Source: Coprinellus micaceus (lineage: Eukaryota > Basidiomycota > Agaricomycetes > Agaricales > Psathyrellaceae). Taken from it: a DNA stretch of 64,000 bases. Under the pieces are notes generated by a model. It did not search any database. It saw only the letters and a list, made by a program, of their open reading frames with translations, and was not told where the DNA came from. The stretch spans positions 1,984,001 to 2,048,000 of the forward strand of contig OX596336.1 of NCBI GenBank assembly GCA_951394405.1, given 5' to 3'. Position numbers and translations under genes: made by a program. The stretch's first letter is position 1. Every line of letters begins with the position of its first letter. Below are positions 11,601 through 23,020 of this stretch, piece after piece.

Positions 11601-13965
11601 AGGTGGCTCCGCAACCCCGTCGGTTATCCATCTTCCTCCTCAAATCGAGCTCCAAAGCTCCACGAGTTCGACGAAGAAACTCTCGCTCTCCGATCTGCTC
11701 AAGTCGAAGGATACGGAGATCAGCTCAGACTGGGAGGACACACGCACACCCACAAATGGCCACGCTACGACCCCAAGTACATCACCCCAACCCCACAAAG
11801 CTTTCTCGAGCTTCGGCTATCGCTCAGGAAGAGAGACGCCCGCCACCAGCGCCGTTCCCACTGACACGGAGCAGCGTACTCCCAAGGCGAAGAGGGTACT
11901 TCCCCTCGCATTGTCCCAGTCCTCTGATTCGAGATATGTCATCGACGACCAGCCCACTGCAGATTTGGCCAAGCCAGACCGCTACCTATCTGCTACTCCC
12001 GACCCTACATCGTCTGTTAGCGAGGCCCCTCCATCCACCTCTGAATCATCCTCCACGACGTCGTCCCAGTACTCGCTTGGTCCTACACCACAAGCCCAAG
12101 CCCTTCTGGAGAAGTTGGATGACAGTCTGTCGAGAGGTATGGCCCCCCTCGACGAGCCTCCTCGCAAACTACTTTTCTCTGGGCCCGTGCTGCAAGTCGT
12201 CGACCCCAACACTGTGAAAGATCGGTTCCTCTTCCTCTTCAACGACATTCTCATCATTGCGAAGCCCCTCCTCCAAGGCAAAACCGTCTTCAACGATACG
12301 TATTCCAACCCCACCGACAAGAAATATATGATCAAGAGCGTCGTGCGGTTCCGTGACTTGCGATTCTGCCAGGACCGGACAGACCCTCCAGCGAAGTCTT
12401 CTGCGCCTTCGTGCATCCCCAATAGCCCATCCCTCCGAGCTTTCATCGCCCAGTTCGCGAAGGATCCTAGCCAAGCGGTCGCAGTGCTCTCTTCGAGGTC
12501 CCATGGGGCCATCGATCCCTCCCTCACCGCCCAGGTTCTATTCAAGGCTGTGGAGTTGGATAGGCGCCAGTTAGGAGAGTATCTGGCGCAGAGGAATTCC
12601 AAGAATGTCCTGAAGGCGTTCCTGGACAACTTTGGGTTCACCTCGCTCAGGATTGACGTCGCCTTGAGGATATTCCTGCATTCCATTCACTTGGAGAACA
12701 CCGAGTCGCAGGGCTATATCATGGACCACTTTCAGGAGACGTTCGCGGGTCGTTGGTATGAAGCGAATGCCAAGATCGTAGCCTTCGACAAGGACATGGC
12801 GTTGCGGTTGGTGCGAGCCATCATCCAGCTCAATGAGCTCCTCCATGGGTCGATTGCCTCAGAGGTTGGAGAGCCATCGACGAAGGGGCGGAACATCACC
12901 AGTCGAGATTTCTACGAGGCGTTCCGGCGCTACGACCCTCGGCGGTTAGTGTCAGACGAGCAGTTAGATGACATCTACTTCTCGATCCGGCAGGAGAGGC
13001 TCATGCAAGCCAGATCGCCTACCTCAACCGCATCAAATCCCGATGTTCATGTGTCCTTCATGCGACCCCTCCCTGCACGACTAACCTATAAGGCGCAGTC
13101 AGACCCAATTATCATTCGTCTTCCCCAGCAAGATCCAACTCTCACCCTCCACCTGTATGGCCATGACCTCACCTTCGAGCCCCCCGTACTCAATTTCGCC
13201 AAATCTCCGGAGGCATCCTTCCGAGTCACCGGAACCTCGCTTGGGACAAAGACCCTCGTTATCCTCCGATCCGGGCCGAACGCGATCAAGTACTCTGGCC
13301 TTCCTCTCAGCTATCCGCTCCCAGTGGAGCGATCCTTCATGCGCAATACGTTCCAGATTGCGTTCCTTAACCATGAAGGGGCCAAGCGGCGGTACATGTT
13401 CAGCGTTGACGACCATCTCATGCGTCACCAGTGGGCTACTTCGATCAGGCAGCAGATCGAGAAGAGTTTGGCGACGACCGTCACCCCCACTGACCATGCG
13501 CTGCCTCCAGGCGTGTCTGACTTCTACCGAGCCGCGGAGGAGGTGTCGTTCAAGGTATTGCAGGAAACCTTGATCCAGTCGGCAGGGTCATCTCCGGCGA
13601 ATGGCCAGGCTGCTGGGTATCACCAGCAGCAGCAGCATCCGTCCGCAGGCACCGAGAAGGACGCCCATACCGCGCATCGACGTTCCAAGTCTCGGAGCAA
13701 GCTGTATCCTCGCCAAGGCACCGGCAAGCTCGACTTTGATCTCGGTACCAACTCGCATCGATACAATGATTCGCGCGAAAGCAACGAAACGGATGGGGGG
13801 GAGAGTCTGGGTGCAGGTACGGCGGGAGGAGGTCCGTACGAAAATGGAAAGATGGGTGGCAGGGTATGGTCGGGTCGTGAACTGGAGCTGCATTGCCAGC
13901 AGAACAGCCTGATCCCAAACGTTCTCTCCCATCTCCAGGTTGGCACTGCTGGGTCAACATCTTAA
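8674..13965 (+). CDS. Sec7-domain Arf guanine-nucleotide exchange factor with flanking PH domains
   Basis: Exons 8674-10369, 10423-10733 and 10801-13965 give 1723 aa. The start MAEPGSPAAKAEQR is chosen over upstream codons because it is the first in-frame ATG. Residues 1-1100 are low-complexity (Ser, Pro, Arg; acidic run near codon 573) with no recognisable domain. A PH-like segment (about 1122-1205; RFLFLFNDILIIAKP) precedes the Sec7 domain (about 1215-1405; ALRIFLHSIHLE, ENTESQGYIMDHF), and a second PH domain follows (about 1430-1560; WATSIRQQIEKS). Sec7 proteins load GTP on Arf at Golgi or plasma membrane; PH domains bind phosphoinositides. The motif expected as LPGEAQ or LPRETQ reads LENTESQ at 1300-1306, so the catalytic glutamate is in an unclear register. 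A Syt1/Sec74-like identity is my best guess. An alternative final splice (GT at 13939, AG at about 14017) is possible. Confidence 0.82.
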
Positions 13966-15154
13966 TTTATCTGATCGTGACCGTCTTGTTACTCGCGTGC
14001 GTTGCCTTTTCCATTAGCCCTCGTTGTCGTGCCACCGGAGCTGACGCTTTGTTTCTTCTGACAGATTCATCATCAGTATCATCTTTATCTATTCTGCTCC
14101 TCTACCATGCGCTGCTACGTTTGCCGCTTACTCTCTCGTTGTCCAGGTATACTGCCCATCCCTACCCCCTAGCCACTAGCCGCCTGCGTTCTCTACCCTA
14201 CGTCCCCAGTTTCTGCAGTCTCAAAGCCTCCGATTCATTTCATCACTACCCTTCCTTTCTCTCCCGTGTGTCCAGCTTTCTCATTCATTCATTCCCATCT
14301 ATGCTATGTGTTTTTATAGGGATTTGTATTCAAATAGTGATCTAGTCTATACCTGGTGTTCTGTGCATGTCATTCCATTCGTATAATCGTAGTCAGCTGG
14401 GTTGTGAAGACCTTGCGTTTGCTGTATGTCATTCCCGTATAGAGCAAGAGTTAGATTATTGCCCATATCTCTCCTGCTTCGCTACACGCTGGTGACTGAT
14501 TGGTGAAGGTGAGTTCATCGCTGCTTTTCCTTTTGAAAGACATTGCTAACGAATCTCCAGCAGCCTACGCCGGGTGTCCCCTAGACTGATCGCGAAGTGG
14601 GGCACTGCCAATGATTAAGGTATCATCCGTACGCCCAGTACTTTCTAGAAAACTCTCTCGTCGGCGAATTTAACACAAGGTAGTCAGAAGACCGGGTGCG
14701 CCAGATTTTCGTTCCGCCCAGATATGATAGCAGCCAAAAGACGCGTAGATCGTTGCCAGAATCATAGGCCCGCGAGGGGCGTGGGCAAGGCATGCCTGAG
14801 CCAGACCCCACGCAGCGGCATCGTGTTTCCCTCGATGCAACCTCTTTCTCTGGCTCTAAAAGACAAGCAGGAGCCAGGTGAAACCAGGATTGACTAATGA
14901 GGATGAATGGGGCTCGTCATGAATAGTGCGTGCGCAGCGTGTGTGGCCCTTCCTTTGGTAACGCTCCGCCGGACGGGACAAAGGCGTTTGGCGCTGCGAA
15001 AGATATAAACGTGTCGAGGTTCCATGGCGTCGTCCACATCGCATCCCTTGTGATTCATCCCTTCGACCCTGCAGGGGCCCTCCCAACTGGCCCTTCCCCA
15101 CTGCAGCGTCTTTTGCTTGCCGAAACACTCTGACTAGATTTTACTCGTCACATC
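13966..15154. other. Long intergenic region, Sec7 3' flank and NFKBIL1-like promoter
   Basis: 1189 bp without a supported gene. The first 400 bp are pyrimidine-rich with many ctctc/ttctc runs, probably 3' UTR. The open frame at 13893-14345 is low-complexity and continues from Sec7 coding DNA, so I treat it as noise. A TATA-like gatataaacg lies at 15001-15010, about 145 bp before the next ATG. No tRNA-like B box was seen. Confidence 0.45.
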
Positions 15155-16117
15155 ATGCAGACAGCTCCTTCGGCCCACGTTCGACCCTTGGCAGGCCACC
15201 ATCGCTCGCACTCAACGGATACCCGGAGGAAACCGGTTGCCCCTACTCCCTGGCAGGCGCCAATCACTCACACCCATGCCTGGGTGTTGAACCAAGGCTT
15301 CAACTCGTCTACCTCAAGCCTAGGCCCCAAGCAACCCCGCCACTTAAAGGATGGCTGGACAACGGAGGAGTGGGTCGTTCAACAGCCCATGTATTACGTA
15401 TCGAGGGACAGCGACGTCCCCATCCTCCCAAAATTCCCGCCCCATGACGAACGAGGCCGCCCTCATCGCTCAGGGAGCCTGAGGCGCGATGGACCTACGA
15501 CTCCTCGACGGGCTGCTGAATGGGATGAAATGATGTACCAGTATGAGGCGGATGCTGAGAGGTGGATGCGACACGAGGAACAAGCGAGGAGGTTGGCAGA
15601 GGAGAGGCAGAGGACGCGGAACAGGGTCGACGACGAGCTCAGGAGAATCGATGAACGGATACGCCTTCGGAAGCACGAGCAACGCCGCGTGTACGAAGAG
15701 TCCCGGGCCAGGGCCATGGCGGAGCTGCGAGAACACGAGCACAAATACCGGGCCAGGTTGGAGAAGGGAGTTGCCGAAAGTTGGGAGAAGTATGAGTCTC
15801 GCTGGTTAGAACTAGCTTCCTCCTCCGAGGCTCTGAATTTTGCCAACATCCCATGGCCAACCGTCTCAGCACCAAGAACAGTGGAGGACCTTTCTGGGTC
15901 GGCAATATCTGCCTTCCTACTCTCGGGAGCGCACTCGCCGGAGACCTCAAAGAAGGAGAGGATACGTAGTGCGCAGCTTCGATGGCATCCCGATCGCTTC
16001 CGACGCCTCATGAGCAGGGTAGCGGAAGAGGAGAAGGCTGCGGTCGAGGGGGGCGTTGGAGCAGTTGCCCGTGTTCTGAATGATATGATGCAGAGAGAGA
16101 AAGGAAACAGCAGATAG
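15155..16117 (+). CDS. NFKBIL1-like protein with J-like C-terminal motif
   Basis: Single exon of 320 aa, unusual here because most neighbours have introns. The central part (about 120-225) is strongly charged and predicted coiled coil (RRLAEERQRTRNRVDDELRR), and the C-terminus has the family hallmark SAQLRWHPDRFRR (about 270-285), a DnaJ-like HPDRF variant without the canonical HPD-only loop. Vertebrate NFKBIL1 also carries ankyrin repeats, which are absent here, as I would expect for fungal members. Reported roles of the family in splicing or transcription are from animals; in this organism the function is unknown. The start ATG follows a TATA-like element by about 145 bp. Confidence is high for family, low for role. 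Confidence 0.75.
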   Translation: MQTAPSAHVRPLAGHHRSHSTDTRRKPVAPTPWQAPITHTHAWVLNQGFNSSTSSLGPKQPRHLKDGWTTEEWVVQQPMYYVSRDSDVPILPKFPPHDERGRPHRSGSLRRDGPTTPRRAAEWDEMMYQYEADAERWMRHEEQARRLAEERQRTRNRVDDELRRIDERIRLRKHEQRRVYEESRARAMAELREHEHKYRARLEKGVAESWEKYESRWLELASSSEALNFANIPWPTVSAPRTVEDLSGSAISAFLLSGAHSPETSKKERIRSAQLRWHPDRFRRLMSRVAEEEKAAVEGGVGAVARVLNDMMQREKGNSR

Positions 16118-16508
16118 GTGAGCTCGGACTTTCTTACCTTGGATCCGTGAGCTAATCTACTCACAGCTGTTCGATTCTTGATCACTCAGAGGAGCTGGAA
16201 CTCGTGACCGCAGTTTTGGACACATTAACTTGTCCTAAAGGCAGAGTGCCTATGTGTTATTAGACCCTGTGTATTAGGCTCCTTTCTGTGCCTCTACCCC
16301 ACTTCTGAATGCGATTATGCCGTTTGGACCCCGCAAACGAGATGGGACCTCGAGGAGGTTCTGGAGAATGATTAGCGCCCGCAGACAACATTCCCACAGT
16401 TTGCCGAGCTGCGTCACAGATGCCGAAGTGCTTTCTCAGCAGCCAGCCAAAATTGAATTTCTCGTCCGCGCATTACACGTATTGCCTCTCGCTCGTTTCT
16501 CCACCGCC
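16118..16508. other. Intergenic, NFKBIL1-like 3' flank and MIA40 promoter
   Basis: 391 bp between tandem genes. The open frame entering MIA40 from 16317 has earlier ATGs in frame (16317) but the 16509 start gives a good mitochondrial presequence, so I regard 16317-16508 as leader. Nothing else is recognisable. Confidence 0.4.
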
Positions 16509-17366
16509 ATGTACACTCGTTTTGCGCGTCAAGCACTCAGGAGAGGTCTCCACACCGCGTCCAGCAGCGCGAAGTCCATTCCCCGCTTCTCCAGCGCTGC
16601 TAAATTTGCTGTTGGCGCCTCGTCGGCGGCGACCGCATTGCTCACATGGAATCTTATGTCGGAGAAGAACAGAGTGTACTTGGACAGTCCTTCCAAGCCA
16701 CCTGGTGAGTCAAGTATTCGATTTACGTACTACTTTAAGCTCATGTTCATGTGTGGTAGTGCCTAATGCTGCTCCGAAGCCGTCTGAGATACCAACGGAA
16801 CCAACACCTACCGATTCAACACCACCACAGTCAGAACCTTCGTCCTCAACGGAAACACCTACCGATGCCCCCGCCCCTGAAGCCTCTGAAGGAGAAGTCA
16901 AAGGGGAAGCGCCTCAACAACAAGGGGCCTATAACCCCGAGACTGGCGAAATCAACTGGGACTGCCCATGCCTTGGCGGAATGGCCCATGGGCCTTGCGG
17001 AGAACAGTTCAAGGAGGCCTTCTCGTGTTTCGTCCTCTCTGAGGACGAACCCAAGGGTATCAACTGTGTTGGCGCCTTCAAGAAGATGCAGGACTGCTTC
17101 AGGGAGCACCCCGAGGTGTATGCTGACGGTACGCCTTTACGTTCTACTTCCTTTACCCCGCGTTTGCTTACACACCGAACTCTCCAGAAATCATGGACGA
17201 CGATGAAGATGAGCCTACCCCCGTATCTGCACCCGCCGCTGGAGATGCGTCCGAGGAGCTCCTCAAGGATCCTGCTCAAGAGATCCCTGCTGTAGCAGAG
17301 ACGCACAGCGAACACCAGACAGAAACTGAGGTTCCCCCCAAGCCTACGCCCTCCTCATCGCAATAG
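16509..17366 (+). CDS. MIA40: Mitochondrial intermembrane-space import oxidoreductase Mia40
   Basis: Exons 16509-16704, 16760-17128 and 17188-17366 give 247 aa. The N-terminus is Arg/Ser/Ala-rich and lacks acids ([20 protein letters not shown]), a mitochondrial presequence, followed by a hydrophobic stretch that would anchor it in the inner membrane, as in fungal Mia40. A Pro/Glu/Thr linker leads to the catalytic core: CPC at 134-136 and a twin CX9C pair (Cys145-Cys155, Cys168-Cys178), all intact. The acidic C-terminal tail after the core is unconserved. Mia40 oxidises cysteine-rich proteins entering the intermembrane space and is re-oxidised by Erv1. Another twin-CX9C gene lies at 23021-23506. 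Convergent with the oxygenase gene, 171 bp apart. Confidence 0.95.
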
Positions 17367-17537
17367 ACCCTCCACGCCGATCATAGTGGAAATCCTTGCA
17401 TATATGTACATTTCATACTAATTAATGTTATTCTTCACTCTGGCGCTCATAGACTGTAGATAGACACGGCATTGTACTATCCCCCACTCACGCTGCTCGC
17501 ACAAATATCACCCGCATTCTGGACCATTCTGGACTGC

Positions 17538-18971
17538 TCAGTATGCGCTTCCTTTTCCTGAGAAACCGTTGGGGAATATAGACCTGAAGAGCTCCGGGTA
17601 ATGAATCTCGCCGACGTCTGGATGGCTCCTATGTAGCCAGTTAACGGAGACGAGGAGGTGGGGTTGGGTCGAACGCTCACCTGATACGGCCAATAAGATT
17701 GACCTTACCCGACGGCTCCTTGTTAAACTCGCTGAAGTTTACCGCTGCATTCCCGGTCAGTTTCAGAACACCTGGAAACCCGTACGCGGAGCATCACTCA
17801 CAATCAGAGTTTCCTACTATCCCTCGCGCATCCCGTAGCTTGAGGACTTCTGGTGGGACTGACGAACACGTACGCACATAAGCTGCAGTCCTCGCGTATT
17901 CGCAGGATACTTACATTCCAGGACTTCCTCGGTTAAACGAGTAGTCAGAGAAATGTTCTGGAAGAAGGGCACAGAGTAGCGAGGGGTGTCGCCTTTTGGT
18001 GAGAGCACTCGATGCGAAGTTGCTCTTGCTAATCCGTTGGTGACGAACTCCAAAGCTGCCATGGGTCCAGTCAACCTCCTCGTGGGTCCCTGGGATAGGG
18101 AGACGCACCTTTCCCAAAGTTTATGACGAAGGTCCCAGGAATCGGCGGGGCGTCTATCCATTCTCCAGACAAATTTTGCACCTGTAGGCCTCGGTGCCCA
18201 GAGGCCTGTAGCAACTGCGATTGCCCGCGTTAAGCGCCTCCTGCGCATAGACGGAAACATCGACTTACGAACGTCGAGAAACCGGCGTCGTAGTGCGGCC
18301 CGACTCCTTGGTCGTTGGCGCCTGGTGGAGGGATAGGGTACTTCACAATCTTGCTTCGATGCTGCATCAACGCATCTTCATCGTAGAATTTCGCCAGCCC
18401 ATCTGGTCCAAGTCCGAGAGCCTCGGAGATGAGGGAGCTAAAATCGTAGCTCAGGGTCTGTACCGTCTCGAGGTACTCTTCATAGCTCGCACGGAAACCA
18501 GGAATCAAGTCTTCCTCCGGCCACTGCGCGCATCAGGCGAATAAGCGCCCATCATTCAGCCAGTCAACTCAGCTTTGATCAACTCACCTGGCAGGGGCCC
18601 CAAAGCTTGTAATAATCCGGATCTCCCTCCCTCCACCTGCTTTCGTGTTTCGTCGCAAAGTCGAATTGCTCCCTGTAATCCACGGCGCCCTTCGTCAGCT
18701 CTGCGCCCAACTTAGAGTACCCCAGGAAGTGCTCCGAGTTCGCCATCTTGATCTTCTCCTTTTCTTCTTGTGGGAGGGCGAAGAGCTTGGGAATATAGTC
18801 GATTAGGGATTCCACGAGCTTGTTGGGAACCGAGTGGTTAGCGAGGTAGAGGAAGCCGACATTGATGAGCGCGTGTCGCAGCTGGTCAATGAATTGTTGT
18901 CGCGTCTCGGGCGAGGAGACCAAAGAGTAATCGAGGATGGGGACGCTGAAGAAGTCGGTTGTAGATGGCAT
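17538..18971 (-). CDS. 2-oxoglutarate/Fe(II)-dependent oxygenase, isopenicillin N synthase-like family
   Basis: Seven exons on minus: 18971-18588, 18523-18269, 18214-18109, 18055-17915, 17858-17802, 17744-17681 and 17628-17538, 365 aa. An N-terminal DIOX_N-type region carries VGFLYLANHSVP. The double-stranded beta-helix core has the iron ligands His205 and Asp207 (GPHYDAG) and His263 (TSHRV), with the 2-oxoglutarate-binding RYS at 274-276. So the active site looks complete. The family uses oxygen and usually 2-oxoglutarate for hydroxylation, desaturation or ring formation; the substrate is not predictable here. There is no biosynthetic gene cluster around it, so a general metabolic role is more likely than a specialised product pathway. 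In-frame ATG codons upstream (19043) exist but 18971 begins the conserved sequence. Confidence 0.9.
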
Positions 18972-19346
18972 GGGGGGCGTGGGGGTATGAGAGGACAATG
19001 GAGATTGTGGGCGTAAAGCGCTATATGTATGTGTCTTCTGCAACCTGGACTGAGGTGCCCCTAATGGTGCAATATGACGTGATCTCTCTTCAGAATCCCG
19101 GAACGCTCGCGGGTAGCGTCAGCGCTAGTCAGCCGAGGTCTAAGTATATGTACAATTGCTACAACATACTGAGTACTGTCGTTCGGCTCATGCGCTGCCG
19201 CTTACATACATAGGTGTGAAATTTGAAAGATTGCTAAAACCGATTAAATTACAACAAGAATCGCCAGAGCAAAGAAGACAAAAGAAACTAGTAGATAACA
19301 AAGGGTATTACTTGACCGCAGAAGCGCATATTATTTCATCCACGGT
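18972..19346. other. Intergenic: oxygenase promoter and MCM2 3' flank
   Basis: 375 bp. Contains AT-rich sequence near 19220-19345 that probably belongs to the MCM2 3' UTR. No gene or structured element recognised. Confidence 0.4.
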
Positions 19347-22300
19347 TCAATCGTTACGGAAGGCCTTCTCGAGGTTTGCACCGGCAACCTTATATCCATT
19401 CGTAGAGAACAGCTTGGACTTGAGGAACGGTTGGATATCGTAGATTTCGTGTTCTTTGGCCTGGAAGGCATAGCATACGGTTGAGCTCGAAGTACGCAAC
19501 CAGAAGCATCCTAAACACATACCCGTTCCTCCAAATCGGTGAGCTTGACAGACACCTTCTCGGGCTGCTCCCGGCGCTGCAATTGGTGGAACCTAACCCG
19601 CTCCTTGATCAGGCCACCGAGCAAGAACGCCAACAGCTCCTCGTGGTCCCTGGACTGGGTTAGGTACTTCCTGAAGCCCTATTTGCAAACAAGCGGATGG
19701 TCAGTAGGCCTAGCCACCTGGAAGAAGAGGGGATCCACTAACCCTCTGCAAGGTCTTCTTGATGCTCATCTTTTGAGCGCTAACGAAGCTGCCGACGGCC
19801 ACCTCGATAGCGAGGTCAATGTCGTCGGAACGGACGTATTCACGAAGAGCCATCTTCGCACTGGCCTCCGCCATACGGATCATGCTCTCGAGATGACGAA
19901 CGGTAATGGGGTACGACCCGGTGGCCAATGATTCCCGTCGCAAGTCCGCGAAGAGTCGGGAAAGCTTCTCCTGGTCTAGGTCATACAGCTTGGGGCGTAT
20001 CCTTTCCCTGGCGTACATGATGTACTTGCGCAGGACGTCTTGAGGGATAAGCTAAAGGCCCGCCAGAGATAATCATAAACGTTTGAAGGATAAGCTAGTA
20101 GCAGTGGGATAAGACGTACATCTTCGTCGATGGACGTAGCCACTTCCATCTCCTCGGTGTCCTTGTCGAATTTGGGGTGGCTGCGGAGGTGACTACCCAC
20201 CACGAATCGAGCGAGGAGTTCGTCCATGACGGGGTCTACGTTATCCTTGACAACGCAAAGTACATCGAAACGGGACAAGATTGGCTCGGTCAGTTCGACG
20301 TTCTGGGCGAAGGGAATAGTGGGGTTATAGCGTCCTCGGGTAGGGTTGGCAGCAGCAATGATTGCACACCGAGCTTGCAAACTTGTTACGATGCCCGCCT
20401 TCGAGATTGAGATGGACTGCTGTTCCATAGCCTCGTGAATGGAGGTTCGATCCGCATCGTTCATCTTGTCGAATTCGTCGATGAGGCAAGTGCCTTTGTC
20501 AGCCAGGACAAGAGCGCCTCCCTCCAAAGTCCACTCACGCGTCACAGGGTCTTTGCGCACACTGGCGGTCAAACCGACAGCTGAAGCACCTTGGCCCGTC
20601 GCGAACACCGATCGGTGAGCCGTCTTCTCCACATACTTGAGGAACTGCGACTTTGCAGTACCAGGATCACCAAGCAACAGCACGTTGATGTCACCACGAA
20701 TACGGTGTTTGTGGTTGATATCCTTGGGCACGCCACCGAACAGAGAGAGGGCGATAGCAGTTTTGATGTCTTCGTGTCCATAGATGGAGGGAGCAATGGA
20801 CTTGATAATGCGCTTTTTGATACGTTCATCTCGCGCTAGGTTGCGCATCTGCTTCTCATCTTCCTCGGTCAATTTGAAGGCGGCGAACAAGTCCTCCTTC
20901 TTGTTGATATGGTTGCCTTCAATTACGGTAGAGAAAACGGGGAACCCATTCTTTGCGTTGAGAGAAGCGTCAAAGTTGTTGCGATAAATGCCGGTGACTT
21001 CCTGAAGGAAGACGGAAAGAAGGAATGAGTCAAGGACCTGCGAACAAACTTGGGATTGTGTGAGTTGTGCACGTACCACTTCTTCTCCTGGCTTTGCGCT
21101 GTCGATGAGGTCCCAGAGTAAAATTACTTCACGATGGCGAGGCAAACGACCCGCAGGAACGGATCCCGGCGATTCTTGCAAAGTCATTTTCTGATAGTTC
21201 CTATAGACGGTCTAGGGTCTATGGATTAGGGTAGAGAAAACGCTGGCAAAGATCTCGTACTCGCCTGGGCTGAGTTCACGGGGAAAGGGCCTTTGCTTTC
21301 GCAGTTAGCGCAGTAGCTGATCTTGACCTCCTTAGTCGCATCCTGGTAGAAAGGTCCGAGGACAGCCCCGCACTTCACGCAGTCGAACTTGACGTATTTG
21401 AGTTGAGGGAAGACGCCGGTCCTCCTCGTCACGACACCGTTGATTCGTACGAGTTTGTTGAGGTCGGATCTACGAAGGTCGCGCAGGGAAGAGCTTAGAG
21501 GGAGGTCCGAGATACGAACGTGAACCTCGGAGTGAATGCGTTTGTATGCCGGGTAGTAGACGAGGATGGCGTTCAGAGCCACCTCATCGAAGATCTCGAG
21601 CATCGCACTCGGACAATTCGTGAGAAAATAAGCTAGAATTGCCTTTGACTCAGCAAGGTGAGCATAGGAAACCTCCAGGGACTCCGAGTTGGCTTCAAAG
21701 GGGCATGAGTGAGCAGCCTTTTACGCTGAAAGCATGCTACGTACTTTCGCCCAAGTTCCTGATCCTCTGACCGTACACGGAGGTACCATTCTCGTCGACA
21801 TAGGTCATGAGGAAAAGCCTGAAATGCTTCACAATTGATCGTCGGACTCGGTCATTCGCGATCCATTCCACTATGGATTTGGCTTTGATGTCGCCTAACT
21901 GTTCCAGAGGTAGTTCCTGAGGTTGGTGTTAGGTAGAGTTCGGGGTGCGGCTTTTGCACAACTCACATCTTCGATGCCTTCAAGATCGTCTTGATCACCC
22001 CTCTCGTCGTACTGCCTCCTCGTCCTGGCTTTGAACTGGGAGACCCCAAGCTCATCGTCGATGTCGCCGTCATCCTCCATGTCATCTTCACTTCCCAAGA
22101 ATGCGGGTGCACGACTCCTTCGAGCGGCTCGCGCGCCACGTCGGCCAGCCCGTTCCTGGCGATCGCGACGAGCCATTTGAACTTCAGCAGCCCGACGACC
22201 AGCAGCAGACAACTCGGGCAGTTCGTCATCGTCGTTGATCCCCGCGTCGGAATAGCGGTCAAGGGTATCATTTGGAGCGTAATCTCTGGCGGGAAAAGAG

Positions 22301-22638
22301 GTTGAGCAGGGAGATGACGGCTTGAATGTTTGCTGCTCACTCAAGCAAGTTATCATTGAACAGGTCTTCGCCTTCGCCATCGTCATCCTCTCCTTCAGCG
22401 TCTCTGATTCCGTCTCTTTCGTCCAAGCTTTCGTCTGTGTCTGAGAACGGTGCTGGAGGGGAAGATGGGGGCAGCGATGATTGGGACGCCCTCCTTGCTA
22501 CGGGCGTTCTGGTCGTTGGTGAGGAATCACCATCTGGGGACGCAGATCTCTGCCTCTTGGTTCTTCTGGGCGTCTGATTCAACTACCAAGGAAGGTGTTA
22601 GTGTTTTCAAGCAATATTCAATCCCTGGTGCGCACCAT
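19347..22638 (-). CDS. MCM2: Replicative helicase subunit MCM2
   Basis: Ten exons on minus, 919 aa: 22638-22636 (ATG only), 22582-22341, 22285-21967, 21916-21745, 21692-21265, 21211-21077, 21001-20120, 20051-19743, 19678-19523 and 19460-19347. The Ser/Arg-rich and acidic N-terminus is followed by the oligonucleotide-binding part with a zinc finger (Cys350, Cys353, Cys373, Cys376). The AAA+ core has Walker A GDPGTAKS (544-551), Walker B LIDEFDKM (606-613) and the arginine finger SRFD (676-679), all intact. The C-terminal part matches MCM2 rather than other MCMs ([18 protein letters not shown]). MCM2-7 unwinds DNA at forks. Two gene-structure oddities: the start codon appears to be an exon by itself, and the intron 21264-21212 begins with GC rather than GT. 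Confidence 0.96.
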
Positions 22639-23020
22639 GGTCGTAGTGGCCTCGAGGAGGATGGGGAGCTAATGAGAGGACGCGACGCGACGCGGAGTTT
22701 GAAAAGCGTGTTCCTGTTCTGTTTGGATATATTTGCACGCCCAATTTTCTGCCTGTTTATGTTCCATTTACTGGTAATTCTATTCGAGAGCTCTACCCAG
22801 GAATCTACCGTATCGTGAACTCTGTAGTACATGTGCGCCCGCGAACGGTCAAAAGCCTCGATGACTACACCCTACTCCATACCGGTGGTGGGCGTGTCCA
22901 TCGTTTCCTCAACTCCGGCTATGCTCCAGAGAGTATGCGCCAATGGCGAGCGGTGAAGATGCCACGAGAAGCGGAGCAGATCCCGAAGGTATTCATGAAA
23001 ATGTCGCCGACGTCGTCGGT
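22639..23020. other. Intergenic: MCM2 promoter and 3' flank of CX9C gene
   Basis: 382 bp. The MCM2 side contains gacgcgacgcg at 22680-22691, which resembles the MluI-cell-cycle-box core CGCG that drives replication genes in other fungi; this is suggestive only. No coding sequence supported. Confidence 0.4.
22680..22693. promoter_or_regulatory. Possible MCB-like CGCG elements upstream of MCM2
   Basis: Two overlapping GACGCG units occur about 45 bp upstream of the MCM2 start codon. MCB elements (ACGCGT) bind MBF and control G1/S genes in ascomycetes. The match is partial and may be chance in GC-rich DNA. Confidence 0.25.

Noticed and set aside
13893..14345. Hydrophobic-looking ORF after the Sec7 gene
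   Set aside because: Pyrimidine-rich 3' UTR translates to Leu/Ser/Pro runs in this frame; no coding evidence.
17538..22638. Specialised-metabolite cluster around the IPNS-like oxygenase
   Set aside because: Neighbours are Mia40 and MCM2; no core synthase, transporter or regulator nearby.
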